A DNA stretch of 64,000 bases from Glebionis coronaria (Eukaryota > Streptophyta > Magnoliopsida > Asterales > Asteraceae). Below, one piece after another: positions 35,381 through 47,888 of this stretch (its first letter is position 1; each line of letters starts with the position of its first letter). The stretch is taken from assembly GCA_025667525.1 (NCBI GenBank), contig CM046882.1, positions 211,280,592 through 211,344,591 on the forward strand. The letters run 5' to 3'. Both the position numbers and the translations under genes were made by a program. The notes beneath the pieces are model-generated. The model made no database searches. It saw nothing but the letters and a program-made list of their open reading frames with translations, and was not told where the DNA came from.

Positions 35381-36982
35381 TAATACCAGGTTTTTACCAA
35401 GTATACAAATAAAGTTTGTTGTACCAGTCTTTTCGAATTGATTACCAGTTGAAAGTGCGACTCAGTCGTTCTTGGTGAAAAATAAAGTGGTTTGATTATC
35501 TATTTTAAACTAAAAGCAAATATGAAAATGTCGTTGAGTAAAAATAAAAGATTTAACAATTAAACTAAAAATTACGAGTTAAAAATAAATGATTAAAAAC
35601 TTGAAAGTGAATTTAAAACTTAAAATTTTGTAAAAGTAAACATTTTAACCCATCGGAATGTCAAATATCGGAATCCCGTCAGAATAATATCGGAAAAAAC
35701 CGTCGGAATGTATCAAAGTTAATTCTGTCGGAATATCTAATCAAGTATCGGAATAATGCACAAGAAACTCTATCGGAATCACTATATCGGAATACAATTC
35801 TATCGGAACATATAAAAAGAGAAAACTCTCGGAATAATGGTTTCACCACTGTTGGAATATCAAATAATCACCTCCGTCGGAATCCCGATCGGAATAACCG
35901 TCGGAATCCAAAACCCTTTTCCGATACACAGATCAGAATGAAGCGTCGGAATGTAAAACCCCAATCCGATGAATGTATCAGAATCACCTGTCGGAAAAGG
36001 GTTTACCCTTTTCCGATTGTATGTAAACTTAATAAGCAACAAATAAGCCCTCTTTTAATAAGCACAATCGGAAACTTTACCGAATTTATAATAAGAAGAG
36101 CTAATAAGCATAAATAATAACTTTCAAAACTTTAAATAAGCAAATCTTTTAAAACAAACCATAAAAAGATGAAACTTTTTAGAAAATTCAAAAGTAAATA
36201 AGCTAAATACAAAATAAGCCAATAAGCATGATAAGCTCATAGCTCAATCGTATGAAAACTTAGTATGAATAAAAAAATAAACTTTTTAATCACATAAACA
36301 TCAAGATGAATCAAGATCAAAATCAAAAACAAGAAAGGTAGAATAAGATGGATATTAAAACAAGATTAAGCTTTAAAAATTAAAGATTAGATTAAAACAA
36401 GAAAAAAAGATAAAAGATGAAGTTCCTAGTGAGAGAAAGTTAAACAATTTCTCTCTCTAAAATTAAAACTACTAAAATGAAAAATGAAGACTACTTAACT
36501 AACTAACACCCTCCTAATGTGTCATTAGGAGGGTATATATAGGAGGTGGGGAGGTGCATGTGTTGCTTCCTTTTTCTTTTTTCTCGTCTCGACTCGATTT
36601 AAATTCTTTGTCTTCCTTGGCGTCGTCTCGGGATTTTATTGATATAAACTGAACTCGTCATATAATTTTCTTCTATAATTAGACTTGGTTCTTCGACTTC
36701 ATTTAACTTCTGACTTTAGACTTTTTCTTCGATAAATCTTCAGAATAGGCATTGGACTTCTGTTCTTCTTGCACTTTTTACCTTTTGACTTCCTCTTTTG
36801 TCTTTTTCTTCGTTAAAAGCCCGTGATAGCCCGTGTTTTCTTCCTTTTTCATATCTTTATCTTGAAACACAATAAAAACACAAACCACGCATAATTCCGA
36901 CTTTTACGACATAAAATACACGTTTTGGTCTTGTTATTATTGGAAATAAGTGGTAAAAGGGTAAGTGTTTTCACACTTATTA
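35381..36982 (-). repeat. 5' LTR of E
   Basis: 1,602 bp. CGGAAT array at 35655-36015; TATA box with 11-bp hairpin at 36508-36541. The terminal hairpin at 36982-36963 has one outer pair lost. Confidence 0.92.
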
Positions 36983-36987
36983 GCCAT

Positions 36988-37507
36988 GTTTAGTTTAATT
37001 ATTGTTGTTAGCTTAATTTTTTTATGAGTCAGTAGTATTGCTTATGCTTGTTAAGTGGTGGTGATTTGTATTATAAGTGTGGAATTTAATATGATGTTGA
37101 TTAGTGATTTTCGTTATATTAATCGAGATTTGGTTATTTCAAAGAGCAAAAGTCGAAGAAATGATTTATTATCGAGTTAGAATTTATATTATTATAAGAA
37201 CATTAATCCGTCAATGTAAAATAAAAATTCACACTTGCTGATCTAATTACCCCACTTGATAAGCATATTTGTTTAGCATCTTTATTCTCATTAGTATTTT
37301 AGATATCTTTCGCTTTATAATTGTAGTATAATTGTCATTCGTATCGCTTTTATATATTTTAATATTTAGTCTTTTAAATTGTAGTTTTAAATATCAAACT
37401 CAAAACCTTTTTATTCGAGCATCCAACTTTAGACATAAACGCGGATTTTCATTCACACTTCGCCAGAACTACGATAACCTTTCGGGTATAAGAAAACGAC
37501 TCAATCA
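36988..37507 (+). repeat. 3' LTR of B, second part
   Basis: Continues 24838-25939 and matches 10163-10706, ending ACTCAATCA next to GTGAC. Confidence 0.9.
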
Positions 37508-37512
37508 GTGAC

Positions 37513-37990
37513 CAAGGTGAAATATCTACTCACCCCCCCCCCCCCAATACTAAAACTAAACATTGTCCTCAATGTTTTGAGTCTAGGGGTGAAACACCCC
37601 CATACTAGAGACGAAATTCGAATGCTTAATCTCGAGCATGGAAGGGTAAAACGAATAACCTAAAAGCCGTTTATGAATTATGCTAATAAGATAAACGTTA
37701 GAACATAAAAGGATATCATCGGATATCGGAATCTCCAAAGGCAACGATCAAAGCTCGACTAATCCGTAAAACGAACACGAGAGGCTTCAATGATGACGAT
37801 GAACCTACTAGATCACAATCACAAACAACCATGGAAAAAAGGTTGGAAGAGCACAAGTCCCCTCGCATTAAACTATTAGAAAAATAAAATGGAAATGATA
37901 AAAAGGATAGGCATGAGATTCCCCCATGAGGCACCTCTTTTTTTATAACCGAGTCAAGAGCTCGACTCGAATACCCATAAATGTGATCAT
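37513..37990 (-). other. D 3' region with hairpins and a G-rich tract
   Basis: Minus strand: H1-like GAGTC / GACTC followed by GGTTATAAAAAAA (about 37967-37940); H2 is not conserved. H3 ACATTG-AGGA-CAATGT lies near 37572-37556. A run of 14 G (C on the plus strand, 37532-37545) stands where others have GTGTAGGGGG. Short open frames here do not look coding. Confidence 0.6.
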
Positions 37991-39691
37991 TTAGGGATTA
38001 TCATGAGTGGGTCTTACATGATAAACAAGGCCCAAAGAAACCGATAATAAAGGCAAAGTCTTTATACCGGGGTCAAAGATCGTATCCTCACATTTTGTGG
38101 AAAATGATAAAGGCAAAGCCGGAGGATACGTTTTGTAAGGAAGAAAACTCCTTACAACGTACTTGAAGTACGTGTAGTAATGAGAACCGAGAGGGTGAGT
38201 AGGATTACTTTGAGACGAAGGCAAATTTGAAAGAGAATCAATTAAAATGGGGTTATCCAAGTCTCCACCCGGTTCAAAGGCAAAAGCCTTATTGAAATCC
38301 TCATTCTCATCGAGAGGCGGTCCATCGGTGAACCCCTCGAGAATGGAAGCATCACAAGTTAAAATAGAAGGCTCATCCAAATGAGACTTAGGGAGGGTGA
38401 CTAGCAAATTCGGCTCATCGAGTTTATGATCCAAAGAATCCTCACTCTCGATGTCCTCGAACGTCTCATCGAAGAGAGGATTTATGTCACCGAAAACGAA
38501 CACATCATCAAATTAAAAAAGGGGATTCTTGTAGATTTTAAATTCCTCGACACGAACTTCCTCATCGAGTAGTGACTCGTCATCACAAGTGGAAAAATCA
38601 TCATCGAAAAGCGGGTTCGAAAAAGTCAATGATTCTCTACCCGAAGTGTCATTGGGAGAGTTATCATAATATGAAATTGAATCACACTCACTATCGTAAT
38701 TTGCCTCGTTAGGATCTTCGTGGAAAAATTCATCGAGAGCAAAATCACTTAACTTCTCATCGGAGACAACCGTAGGCTCACTTTGGATTGGAATAGGGAT
38801 CTCAACACGAGGATTGGTGCTAAGATTCTTCTCCCCAATACTTAGAGAGGCATCGGGTTCCGTAGGGAGCATGAGAGTAATGGTTTCACAAGACGAGGTG
38901 AGATTAAAAATGTTGCTATCGTCGTCGTCATCATAAATAGGAGGCGTGAGATCACATCTAGCTAGATGCTCCTCTCTTTCTAGTTCTCGTCTCTTATTAC
39001 AAATATTGATGCCTAAGCCATTATAGTCTTGTAAAAGTTGTTTAGTTTTAATCTCACTTTTAAACGCGTCACTTATTTCTTCTTTACGATATCTCCTAAT
39101 GCTGAGTTCATTAGTGATATCGTTTATTTCGTGATCGATTTGTCGTTTCTCCTCTTCCATATCTGTGATGCTTTTTTCGATCACTTCGTGATTGAAAGTT
39201 CCTTTTTCTCCATATATTGTTGAAAAATCATTTTGAGTTCTTTAAATCCCTCGTCAACGTAACTTGCACCGAGATCATCATCGAAAAATTTTGTGGAGGC
39301 GACTGGTCAAAACCGAAAAATTGATTGTCGAAAGACGTATTTTGATTCATCGGTTGACAATCATACCCATAATGAGGTGCGTTTCCACAAGACTCACATG
39401 AATATGACGGTGGAAATTTTGAAGATTAGTCAAAGAATTAGGATTTTGTTCGGGGTCATTATAATTCGTATAACTAAATCCGAAATCATGCTCCAAACTG
39501 CAAAAATCACACGAATAAGACGAAGGCGGTTGTGGAGTTTGGTCGTAGGATTGAAATCCGCAACCGTGGTCGTTTTGAGGAGAGTTGTAGATATATCCAT
39601 CCCTTCCTCCATAAATATCACAATTTAAGAAATTACCACCGTCGGGCTGACCTTCACAATATGGACAAGAGTAATATCCACCATTAGACAT
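37991..39691 (-). pseudogene. Broken acidic zinc-knuckle/FDPGI ORF of D
   Basis: Starts at 39691 (MSNGGYYSCPYCEGQPDGG). CX2C pairs (CPYC, CDFC) precede a canonical CCHC knuckle CESCGNAPHYGYDC with QPMN, at about 39398-39345 but in another frame, so a 1-base loss lies near 39417. A coiled coil follows (MEEEKRQIDHEINDITNELS at about 39160), then an acidic region with SEPTVVSDE, CDDESLLDEEV, KNPLF, a nonsense codon at about 38513, NPLFDETFEDIESEDS, EPGGDLD, YFKYVVRSFLPY and CEDTIFDPGI near 38080. The order equals that of C, but the sequence is distant, so the family is old. Not translatable as one product now. Confidence 0.82.
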
Positions 39692-40505
39692 GATGAAACG
39701 AGAATGGCGTTACGAGAATTAAACACTAGAGGGTTAGTAAAAGAATTAATTGATAAGAGGAAAGAAGAATATTTTTAATTTTTTATTGTTTTTTAATTTC
39801 TTAGGTTTTTTGGTGTATTACGTAGAAATTAATCCACAAAAACGTATACAATAATCAAAGGTCTTGATTAATGAATCCAAGAAGAATGAAAGTAATCACG
39901 TGAAGTGAAAACCCTCGTCAACTTTGAAACGTTGGCAGAACGCCAAGACGTTTTGAGGTTCAATAATTAAAGATCACAAAAATAGATGTATTAATACTTG
40001 AATGGAAAACCCTTAATCAATCTAACTAAATCGATACGCACAAGCGAGCGGGGAAAACGAGGCGGCGCGAAGCACTTAAGAGTCTTTTCTCCTTAGGTCG
40101 TGAAATACAACCGCCTTATACCCACCTTATAGTTTGTATCAATTGAGATTAAATTTCTTAAGAGTATTCATCTATTTTGCCCTTTGATTTTTGTTTGAAT
40201 TCGATACAACAATAGTGACTGGAATGCTCAACTATTGAGGTGCTATTTCTCGCGTATTTGGATACTATTGTTTGTTAATTGTTCTACGTATACAATATAG
40301 TATTCACAAAAATAAAACGAAAACGATAAAATGAAAAGGATTTGTGTATTAATTGAGGAACAATTAACACATTTTATTTGGATATTTATAATATAGTAGA
40401 AAAAATAAAAACGAGTATCTACGATATTTACGCTTTCCAAAAATGAAAAGCAAAAACGCACTACTCACACAAACACGATATGTATAATGGCACTAAAAAC
40501 ACCTC
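39692..40505 (-). other. D leader
   Basis: Noncoding AT-rich sequence between primer site and ORF. I see no other feature. Confidence 0.6.
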
Positions 40506-40521
40506 CCTGACAGCGGCGCCA
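40506..40521 (-). promoter_or_regulatory. Primer binding site of D (tRNA-Asp type)
   Basis: Minus strand TGGCGCCGCTGTCAGG, a few bases from the LTR end CATACATCA. Confidence 0.75.
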
Positions 40522-40525
40522 AAAT

Positions 40526-43500
40526 TGATGTATGTATTTCTATACCCTTTTAGGGAAAAAGAATATAAAGCGGGCAAGTATTAAACGTTCATGTTTAGGA
40601 AAACGCGAATGCGAGTTCGTTATCGGCGGAGGTGTATGTGTTATATGCCAATTATATAAAAATCAAGTTTAGATTAGTGTCGTTTTTGGGTTTAGATAGA
40701 GAAAATTAAAAGACGAGCTACACTACGATTAAACTACGACGAATGACGTAAAACGTAAACGTAAATACGTAAAACACAATGAAATTAAAAATTTTAAACT
40801 ATAAACAATTTAAAAATTAAAACTAAGTCTAAAATAATATAAATAAGAATAAAAATTCAATAAATAAATTTTAAAACATTTTATTAGTTAAATATTTAAT
40901 TTTAAATGCTAATTAAAGCCCTAAAATTAAATATATTCAACAAAAAGTCCAAAATTATATTTTATCAAACAAATATCTTGCTTATATTATTTAAACACTA
41001 AAAAGTATTTTTCCTAAATTTTTAAAACTATTTTTCTTTTTTTTAAAAGGCTAAAAACACTTTTTAAATGAAAATAATCATAAATAATAAAATAATGAGA
41101 AAACAAAAAGAACTTTTTGAAAAATCTTAAAATAAATAATTAAACCTAAGAAAATTTAAATCACTAAAAATTGTAGAAAAATGACCACTAAAGACAAAAA
41201 GATGAAATTCTGATGGTGACTTGTTGTTGGGCTTTTATCTTCTAGCCAAGCAGTGGCAAGAGTTTCTCTAGCAGTGGGAAAGGACTTCCCACTACTTTGT
41301 TACAAAAACAGAAAATGAAGCGATTTTGAGCTTGTTTGTTGTTGGTTTTTTGATACAAAGGCACCCCCACACTTACTGGAGTGTGGGAAGTCAAATGCAA
41401 GTGAAAAACACACAAATTAAAAGCAAATAAGCTAAACTAAGTTACTGATGACAGAGAACAAAGTATGGGTGTTATTTGCTGATCTAATTGGCAACTAGGT
41501 GAACTTCTAGCTACAAAAACCAACACCAAAGCATATCAAGATACAAACTAAGAGCAAACAAAGCTATATTACCAACAAATCTAACTTATTACCAGAATTT
41601 AGATCATAAAACTCAAAATCAAAGTCTAAATGACCTATTGATTTCTATTGCACTTTTTGACCAAATAATAACATACAAAAATCTGTTTTAAAAGAGATAC
41701 CAACTAGAACCACTACTTAACTATACATAAACTAAAAAAGGAGTATGTTTGAGCTATTTAGAACTTGCAAAGTATTATCCTAATGCAACTAGTAAACAGA
41801 TCCAAACACCCCTATCAGTAAGTGATGAACAAAATTTTACAAACTAAATCATACAAACCAACTAAAAAGCATATAAATCAGACATAAACCAATCACCTAA
41901 ACTAACTAGACCAAGAAACAAGCAAGTATCATTCAATATCAACAATCACAAGTACCAAATAACAACTACTGGCATTAAGAACTTAGCTAAAAAGAGGGTT
42001 CAAGCCTCAAAGGTATACCTTGTGGGACCCACATCCGGGTCCCACTATGGCTGAAAAGCCATCTCCTAAATAGCCAAGCTTTAGAACTTTTAGGATTTGG
42101 GAGGTAGTGATTTATGTTTGAAAGGTAAGTGGGGATGGTGGACTACAACAGTCCACCACAATGTCTCTTAAAAACGTGCTGAAAACACAACATAAGCAAA
42201 CAAATAAGGTTCAATAAGGTACTCTATAAGTTCAGTTGTCAAGTGAGGTTATAGAGAGCTTATGGAATAGTGAGTGATAAAGGAAAAATTGAGATGTTGT
42301 AAAATCCTTGAAAACCAAACTTTTAAAACCACTTATCTTGAAACAAATTTTTGCCAACCAAAAATTAAAACAGAAAACTAACAAGGTTATCACAACCCTT
42401 GTGTATGTTTGATTGTCAATCACACACACACAACTGCTATAATACCTTGGGTCCCAATTTCTTTGAACAAATTTTTTTTGATACAAAGCTCTTGGTGAAA
42501 CTTGCAAACTAGTAAATCCAACACAACATCAAACACAAACCTGAAACACTACAGCTATGGAACTCAGAATTAACAAGATGTAAGGTCTTATCAAAATTTT
42601 AAATATTTAATGATAAAAGTTTACAAAATGAAAAAAACTGGAACAAAGCCGTATCACAATCTGAAAGGTCTTTATATACTACCAGATAGAAAGTTTTAGG
42701 TTACAAAAGAAAGAGAAAAACCCTAGCCAACGAATTCCCTATATGCCATTGGTGTCTTCATTTGAATTTCTTGGTCAAAATGGCCTCATGTGATGTGCAA
42801 GCTATACAAATGATCTTGAACGTTGATATACTCCTTAGGGAACACGAAATTGCCTTTGATATGTGGATTGGTATGCAAATTCCTCTTTTGCCCTTTTAGG
42901 AGGTGCAGGGGAGTACTTGTGAGGCCACATGAGTCACGGGTGGGGATGGTTTGTGAGTGGGTTTTGTTTGTGTGATGGTTAATCAAGGTTATGGAAGCTC
43001 TAAGCGAAAACCCCTTTGATTTAGGGTGATTAGGGATTATGGTTCGTCAGTTTAGCGTGTGTTGATATGTGTGTGTTTGATTGGGATTCGGGGTGAAAAA
43101 TGTGTTTACCTCCAAAATTAGTTATATAAAACAGATTTGAAAATATGTTAACACAAATAGATAGTGGGGTTTGACGTGGAAGGGGTGAGTGAGGTGGAGG
43201 TTGGTGATTGGTGGGGGTTATGAGTTGGCAGGCTGTGGTTGGATGGACAGGTTTGGATGTTTGATGTTTTGAGTCCCTTGCTTTTGAAAAAGTATGCATA
43301 ATAAATTATCATAGACAATGCTTTACTTCCCTTTGTTAAATCTTTGAAAGGCTTGTCAAATGTGGCACAAAAGTTTTGCAAACTTTTATCAAAGACCATA
43401 AAGGCATAATTTGCATTCTTCAAGGGCTTTTATCGTGTTCGTTTTTGCTTGAATCTTGTGATCTTTTGTTGATTTCACGATATCCGTACCTAAAATACAC

Positions 43501-43565
43501 ATTGAACAAACACAAGCGTATTTTGGGGTATTTTATGATATTTTTAAGCGTTTTAAGCCTGATTT
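40526..43565 (-). repeat. 5' LTR of D
   Basis: About 3.04 kb. Contains ACCAA at 41571-41575, the intact counterpart of the site used by A. The outer 36 bp, seen in the left LTR at 7782-7817, are missing; the junction with F has a TTT microhomology (43563-43566), suggesting a deletion. The few short ORFs are shared by both LTRs and drift freely. Confidence 0.88.
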
Positions 43566-44281
43566 TCAAAGATATCTCGACCCATTACACACCTCCTCGA
43601 AAAAGATGCTCCTTTCATCTTTAACGAAGATTGTGTTCGAGCCTTTAAAATTCTTAAAAGGAAACTAACCGAAGCTCCCATTCTTGTTGCTCCAAATTGG
43701 AACCTCCCTTTGAACTTATGTGTGATGCAAGTGATTACGCTATTGGGGCTGTTTTGGGGCAAAGTCATGCAAAACACTTCTTGCCTATTCATTATGTTAG
43801 TAAGACGATGACAGAGGCTCAACTTAAATACACCACAACGGAAAAGTAATTACTTGTCGTGGTGTATGCATTTGAGAAATTCCGACCTTATCTCGTCTTG
43901 ACTAAAAGCGTAGTGTATACGGATCAATCGGCCATCAAGTTCCTCTTCTCTAAACAAGATGCTAAGCCGAGATTGCTTCGTTGGATTCTCCTCCTACAGG
44001 AATTTGATGTAAACATACTTGACAAAAAGGAGCCGAGAATCTTGCGGCCGATCACCTCTCTCGATTGGAAGATCCTCACCAAAGTGTGTACGAGAACAAG
44101 GAAATCATCTAAACATTTCCTCTGGAGACACTTGGTGTAGTGAATTCTAAGGAAGATTCTTCTACCCCATGGTTTGCCGACATCGCAAATTACCATGCAG
44201 GCAACTTCATCATTAAGGGTATGACGACTTAACAAAAACGAAAATTCTTTCATGACGTCAAGTTCTAATTTTGGGACAACC
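43566..44281 (+). pseudogene. Element F: Ty3/gypsy RT-RNase H-integrase fragment, host of D and G
   Basis: Similar in sequence to E's pol: SKISRPITHLLEKDAPFIF (43567 onward), a shifted CDASDYAIGAVLGQ near 43725, then RNase [15 protein letters not shown] and [19 protein letters not shown] (43856-43965) and [13 protein letters not shown] near 44170. A 1-base loss near 43706, a stop near 43846 and others break it. It ends at FWDN (about 44278), exactly where G's LTR starts. The upstream part would lie beyond D, outside the window. Oldest layer of the cluster. Confidence 0.85.
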
Positions 44282-44635
44282 TGTTAGCCCTATATTTTAT
44301 ATAGTCTAACAAGAATGTAATAGGTCATCTTAGTCGTTAAAGGTATTGTATTGTAATAGGTTAGTCGGGTTAACTGGGCTTGGTCTTTAAGCTAATATTG
44401 TATAAGTTAGGGGCGTAAGCCCAAGCAAAGCCAAGCCCGGACCAAGGAAACTAAACCCACGGCCCAAATGCCAAGGGTATATAAACCCTCTTCCTTGAGT
44501 GGAAGAGGGTCTTGGTTCATTCTTTCTACTCATAGTGATCAACCATTCTTTCTAGTTTATCTCTCTAGTTTCTCTCTCTACTTTTGTTCTCTTTCTACTA
44601 TAAATCTTGTGTTATGGATTAAAGTGGGAATAACA
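44282..44635 (+). repeat. 5' LTR of G
   Basis: 354 bp, 5-bp terminal inverted repeat TGTTA/TAACA, followed by a tRNA-Met primer site. Only one LTR is seen. Confidence 0.85.
44478..44510 (+). promoter_or_regulatory. TATA box and perfect hairpin in the G LTR
   Basis: TATATAAA (44478-44485) overlaps by one base a 10-bp perfect inverted repeat ACCCTCTTCC / GGAAGAGGGT (44485-44510, loop TTGAGT). Layout and CCCTC sequence resemble the E promoter although the elements are unrelated. Confidence 0.65.
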
Positions 44636-44637
44636 TT

Positions 44638-44649
44638 TGGTATCAGAGC
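44638..44649 (+). promoter_or_regulatory. Primer binding site of G (initiator tRNA-Met)
   Basis: TGGTATCAGAGC two bases after the LTR, the classic plant copia primer site. Confidence 0.9.
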
Positions 44650-44669
44650 ATATCTCTACGAATTCACAA

Positions 44670-47100
44670 CATATGTGTAATGATGATGCAAAAGCTGTTC
44701 AGGATATTGACTCGGATGAGGAACGTGATTTGCTTGCGTCTATTATTGATTCTTTAAAACGTGAAATTGATGAAAACAAAGAGGATAACAAACGTTTGAA
44801 GCAAGCAAACACATCCTTAGCCGAGGAGACAGACAGGCTTAAAGAATGTGATTATGTAAAAGAAGCTGATCGACGAGTTGCAATAGCTAATGGTTTGGTA
44901 TATGAACGTAAGGTGCTCAATGAACAATATTGTTCTGAAGTAATACACGAAATTCATATTTCAAAACAAAAGATATTGGAACTTGAAGAACAACTGGTGC
45001 TACATAAACTCCAGATTACTGAGTTATAGTCGCTTAACAAAGAACAAACTAAGCTTTATAAAACTCGTGAAGATAAGGATATTAAAATAATTCTTGCTTT
45101 GGAAAAGAGAGTCGACAAGTTAAACAACATTGTTTACAAAACGGGTCAGTCTATTCAAACTATGAATATGCTCAATAGAAATATGAAAACGAGTTTTGTT
45201 AAGCCTGAATATCTCAAGAACGTTCAAACTATCAAGCCTGGTCTTTATGATATCGGTTGTTATGTTGATATTCTTGCTCTTATGCTTTCCCCTGACTGCA
45301 ACGAAATCATTCGTCATCAAGAAGAAAGTCGATCGAACTTAAGTGATTTAATAAACCTTTATGATTCTGATCATTATATTAAGTTTGTTCCTCAAAAAGA
45401 ACTTTCCAAAGAACAAAAGATGTATAATAGTGTTCCACCACCAAGTGATGAACCCCAAAAGAAAGTTTCTTTAAAAAGGAGTTTCAAAAAGCAATCAATT
45501 TTGTTAGAAAAACAAATTTCGGATGAAAAACGTAAATGGGATGAGAAAAGTAAAAGTTTTCAGCAATTTGAGTTTATAAAACAAGGGGTTTTAAATTTGT
45601 ACAAAGGTGTCGTCGACAATGAAAAAGTTTCTAGGGATACCGTTTGGAATATTAAACCTAACCCACAAGTAGAAGTCGTCATTCAACAATGCATTGTTCC
45701 AACAATTGATGATCTTTCAAAAAATGTGGAAATGTTTTATAACGTTCTGACTGAGGAAATGTTAACTGCTTTAAGTTATGTTAAATCTCTTGAAAATGAA
45801 GTTGATTTTCTTCAAACTAAATTAAAGACACAAGAACACCAACTTTCTAACGAAATTGATCGACTTTCGAAGGAATATTTTTATGTTGACCATATGAATG
45901 CTATACTTGGTGTGTGTACCGATCTTGATCAATATTGTCATGTAGCATGTCTAGTGTAAGAAACGGAGGAGAAATGTCACAATCTTCAAGTTGAGCTTTT
46001 GAAACAAATTCAGTCATATAACAAACTTTTGAAATGTTTTTCCCAACTTAAGAAACACTCCATGTCTCTTGAACTTGCTTTACAAAATGGTGAAAAATCT
46101 CATAATCATAAAAAGTGTCAAGAAATGGCAGCTTCTTCGGTTCGTCAACTAAATGAAAAAGGTTTCGAAATAAATGATTTGAAAGCTCAGCTACAAGAAA
46201 GGGACATAGCCATCAATGAGCTACAAAAACTCATTGAGAAAATGAAAAGAAAGTCTGAATTGGGTAAACCATCCGCCGAAAAATCCTCTATTTTGGGCAA
46301 ACCCCCACAGACTTTGCCTAAGCTAGGAACTGATAAGAACACAAATGTGATAGCACCTGGAATGTATAAGATGAACACTAGGTACACTCAAACTGGAACA
46401 TCGCGGTTACATCAGAATACTAGGAAAACTAATCAACGTGTGTCTTCTTCTACAGGAGTAATTCCTAGTACTAGCGTTAGCGGACCACAGCTTAAGAGCA
46501 GTAGAATTCAATATAGAGTCATGCCTAACAATAGTCAAGGGAACAAGATGGAAGTAGACGACCATCGTAGGAACTTTAAGTTTTCTAAGAATAAAACGTC
46601 TGTAACTGCATGTAATGACGATTTAAATGCTAAGACCTTGAATTTTGAATTTGTTTGTGTTAAATGTGGAAAATGTGTTCTTACTTTCAATAATGATGCT
46701 TGTGCTCTTATTCATAATGGCGTGAATACTAGAACTAGGAAGCCTATTCTTGTGCCCACTAGTACTAGAGAACCTACAAGAACTTTGAACCAATCCACTG
46801 ATCAACCACTTAAGAAAATAAGTGCGTTAGACTCCACTACTCTACGTAAAAAAAATAGACTAAAGAAGCTATATGAGAACATGATTAGGACATGTACACG
46901 AGGGTATTCCAGATTTACACCACCCGAATACAAATGGGTACCTAAGTTAACCACTTTAGTGATTGGGTCTAGAAATATCAGCTTGCCTCTAGACTTTACA
47001 TCTAGGCCCACTACTATTTTGGAACCCGTTTCTATCAAGGGCTCCCATTTGTCAAATGCTACATTTTCTTCTAATTCTTCTGTAGCTCGTCGAAATCATC
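44670..47100 (+). pseudogene. Coiled-coil Gag-like region of G
   Basis: One frame from just after the primer site to about 47100, with stops at 45027 and 45957 only. Mostly heptad-like, Lys/Glu/Leu-rich coiled coil (LLASIIDSLKREIDENKED near 44740; LSNEIDRLSKEY near 45845; ELQKLIEKMKRKSELGK near 46215). Then a Ser/Thr-rich basic segment and a Cys cluster CVKCGKC near 46660 that is not a standard CCHC knuckle. The usual copia Gag core before the coiled coil is missing: only about 20 nt separate primer site and frame. Similar long coiled-coil Gag regions occur in composite-family copia elements (from memory). Confidence 0.75.
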
Positions 47101-47888
47101 CTATTCATAACGGACTCTGGGTACACAAATCACATGACGGGCAATCTCAAGCTTCTAATTAACTTCGTGGAGAAGTTTCTGGGTACGGTACGATTTGGAA
47201 ATGATCAGTTTGCAACGATACTTGGATATGGCGATTTGGTTAAAGTAAATCTCACTATCAAACGGGTTTATTACATCGAGGGACTGAATCACAATTGATT
47301 CTCGGTTGGTCAATTTTGTGATGCGGATTTGGAAGTGGCTTTTCGGAAATCTACTTGCTATGTTAGATACTACGATGGGAATGACCTTCTTACAGGTTCT
47401 CGTGGTTCTGATCTCTACACAGTAACTCTTCAAGACACATCTTCAACAAATCCAATTTGCTTAATGGCTAAAGCTTCATCCTCGCAAGCATGGGTATGGC
47501 ATCAACGATTGTCACATCTCAACTTTGACACCATCAACTTGCTTTCGAAGAATGCTATTGTGACCGGTCTTCCTAAGTTAAAATTCGTCAAAGACCATCT
47601 TTGTTCTTCTTCTGAGTTGGGGAAAGCAAAACGGAAGTCTTTCAAAACAAATACTACCCTAAGCTCAATAGGAAGATTGGAACTTCTACACATGGATTTA
47701 TGTGGTCCCATGCGTGTAGAGAGTATTAACGGGAAAAAGTATATTATCATGATTGTTGATGATTACTTTAGATACACATGGACTTTCTTCTTAAGGTCCA
47801 AAGATGAAACACCAGAGGGTCTCAAAAAATTTCTCAAGATGATACAACGCAATCTTCAAGCTCAAGTCTTAACCGTAAGAACGGATAG
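47101..47888 (+). pseudogene. G protease, GAG-pre-integrase and integrase N-half
   Basis: Frame differs from the preceding region. Protease motif TDSGYTNHMTGN at about 47110; stop TGA at about 47296 in HN*FSVGQFCD; then WHQRLSHLNF (about 47493) of the GAG-pre-integrase zinc region, with the second Cys of the final pair changed to Ser (LCSSSELGKAK); integrase core begins HMDLCGP (about 47690) and VDDYFRYTW. It ends in VRTD, the second catalytic Asp, where H is inserted. Confidence 0.85.

Larger units (their letters stand above)
25940..36982 (-). mobile_element. Element E: Athila-like Ty3/gypsy element with full but mutated gag-pol
   Basis: 11.0 kb on the minus strand: 5' LTR 35381-36982, primer site 35364-35378, gag 35166-33515, protease-RT-RNase H-integrase 33469-29622, structured 3' region, polypurine tract 27590-27577, 3' LTR 25940-27576. 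Perfect target duplication GCCAT (25935-25939, 36983-36987), and the unoccupied site exists in B's other LTR at 10158-10162. LTR ends are TAATAAG...GGTATTA, a non-canonical TA...TA. No env-like ORF is seen between pol and the polypurine tract. It is the only element of the A-E group with RT and integrase. Confidence 0.93.

Noticed and set aside
37716..37934. 72-codon minus ORF just after the D gene
   Set aside because: Lies in the 3' region after the hairpin, has no homolog in B or C and no domain.
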